From NCBI RefSeq assembly GCF_049686335.1, contig NZ_JBAVHX010000010.1:558001-622000 (forward strand): a DNA stretch of 64,000 bases, written 5' to 3'. The position numbers were made by a program, and so were the translations under genes. Below, piece by piece: positions 63,204-64,000 of this stretch. The stretch is from Buttiauxella sp049686335 (GTDB lineage: Bacteria > Pseudomonadota > Gammaproteobacteria > Enterobacterales > Enterobacteriaceae). Positions within the stretch are counted from its first letter, which is position 1, and each line of letters begins with the position of its first letter. Below the pieces are notes generated by a model that saw nothing but the letters and a program-made list of their open reading frames with translations, made no database searches and had not been told where the DNA came from.

Positions 63204-64000
63204 TTACCAACGCCATCTCACTCCAAGGTTTGCTCCCCAGGGAGATTCAATATTGCTACCCTTGCTATAACGCGCATCAGTATAAACTTGAAGAGCCGGC
63301 GTTATCTGAGCCGAGATGCCCACACCATATTCTCCACGAGTCCCCGACATGTCATTGGTAAAATCATTACCATTAATGCTTACGTCATTGTTGTCCGCCA
63401 GCTCCTGATACATCCCGACACGGATCCAGGGCTGTAGTTTGACGCCGTTTTCGAGTGTCACGGATTTCCCAACCACGCCATTCAGGGCAAGTTGTTTTGA
63501 CGTGATTTGGCTACTCTTAGCTTCCAGCCCATTGTCGTACTCGTAAGATTCGCCTTTAATCCACAGTGCCGAAGCCAACACCGAGGGTTCGACAAACCAG
63601 CCATTCTCAAACGTGAACTGTCGCCCAACTTCAAGTGAGAGACCAAAACCTGGCGTACTGTAGCTACCTGTCGTATAAGTTCCATCACTCATACGGGCAT
63701 CGGCAGAGCTGCTGAAATTATTTGCCTTAGCAACGGCATCGACAAACCAGCCGGAGTTCAGCAACCACGTGGCATACCCTCCGATAAAGAAACTATCGAC
63801 AGAACCTGTACTGCTGTTATCAAAGTCCACATCGCTATAGCTGTAGCCTGTAAATATCCCGCCAATGAATTGCCCGTATTGTGTCTCGCGAATGGCATCT
63901 ACCCCAACAGAGATCCCTGATTGCGTCTGTTCATAGCCAATATTCTGAGTGGCAGTGACGTCATACTGATTCCCTAACAGCCGAACCCAGGCATCTCCCT
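63204..64000 (-). CDS. Autotransporter barrel domain, 5' part outside window
   Basis: The frame stays open to the right edge, so this is the C-terminal part (about 265 residues) of a larger gene. It shows a pertactin-type autotransporter barrel: AWVRLLGNQYD, GYSYSDVDFDNS, GGYATWLLNSGWFVDAVAKAN, GFGLSLEVGRQF, WIRVGMYQELADNN and a terminal LGVRWRW. The passenger is not visible. The ending Trp and alternating strands fit an outer-membrane barrel. It is separated from the first autotransporter by the LysR and acidic-protein genes. Confidence 0.88.
   Translation of the reverse strand, partial: GDAWVRLLGNQYDVTATQNIGYEQTQSGISVGVDAIRETQYGQFIGGIFTGYSYSDVDFDNSSTGSVDSFFIGGYATWLLNSGWFVDAVAKANNFSSSADARMSDGTYTTGSYSTPGFGLSLEVGRQFTFENGWFVEPSVLASALWIKGESYEYDNGLEAKSSQITSKQLALNGVVGKSVTLENGVKLQPWIRVGMYQELADNNDVSINGNDFTNDMSGTRGEYGVGISAQITPALQVYTDARYSKGSNIESPWGANLGVRWRW

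Noticed and set aside
1..64000. CRISPR arrays, tRNA or rRNA genes
   Set aside because: No regularly spaced repeats with unique spacers were seen; the only tandem array (50304-50381) has no spacers. No tRNA or rRNA sequence was recognised.

Overview
The window looks like an Enterobacterales chromosome. It carries an enterobacterial type VI secretion (T6SS) operon, a serine-type arylsulfatase with its radical-SAM maturase, ESPR-type autotransporters, and a short palindromic intergenic repeat of a kind common in that order. The genus cannot be fixed from the sequence. All calls come from reading the sequence and translations and from recalled family motifs; no database search was run.

Layout. 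1-9 kb is an accessory island: a Ski2-like DExH helicase cut by the window edge, an IS3-family transposase remnant, and three large leftward tyrosine recombinases in tandem. These are noticeably more AT-rich than the helicase. 9.1-12.8 kb is a small metabolic cluster: a VOC/glyoxalase-fold protein, a divergent LysR regulator, a Tat-exported alpha/beta hydrolase that has lost its nucleophile region, and an Old Yellow Enzyme-type flavin oxidoreductase. 12.9-34.7 kb is one long leftward T6SS operon. Its order from the promoter is tssB, tssC, hcp, tssE, tssF, tssG, vgrG, a DUF6931-like gene, PAAR, tssA, tssJ, tssK, tssL, tssM, clpV, vasL. Three AT-rich genes follow that look like effector or accessory cargo: a possible ADP-ribosyltransferase fold, a GNAT gene broken by a stop codon, and a papain-like Cys/His/Asp protein. 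35.2-39.9 kb holds an MscS-family channel and two exported DUF1254 proteins.

40.3-50.2 kb is a rightward, almost gapless nine-gene run: serine-type arylsulfatase, anaerobic sulfatase-maturating enzyme, MoxR AAA+ ATPase, DUF58, DUF4381, BatA-like VWA, degenerate VWA+TPR protein, BatD-like protein and a periplasmic HAD phosphatase. A convergent FadL-type outer-membrane porin follows. From the maturase onward every gene overlaps or abuts the next. This is the most interesting functional unit here: a MoxR/VWA (Bat-type) envelope machine apparently dedicated to a sulfatase pathway.

51.6-64 kb is a surface-protein locus: a 3171-residue autotransporter with an internal module duplication and a canonical EF-hand loop, a LysR regulator, an 84-residue acidic orphan, and the C-terminal barrel of a second autotransporter that runs off the window. 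Repeats of note are six 13-bp tandem units that appear to grow out of the last codons of the FadL gene, and several strong hairpins at gene ends.
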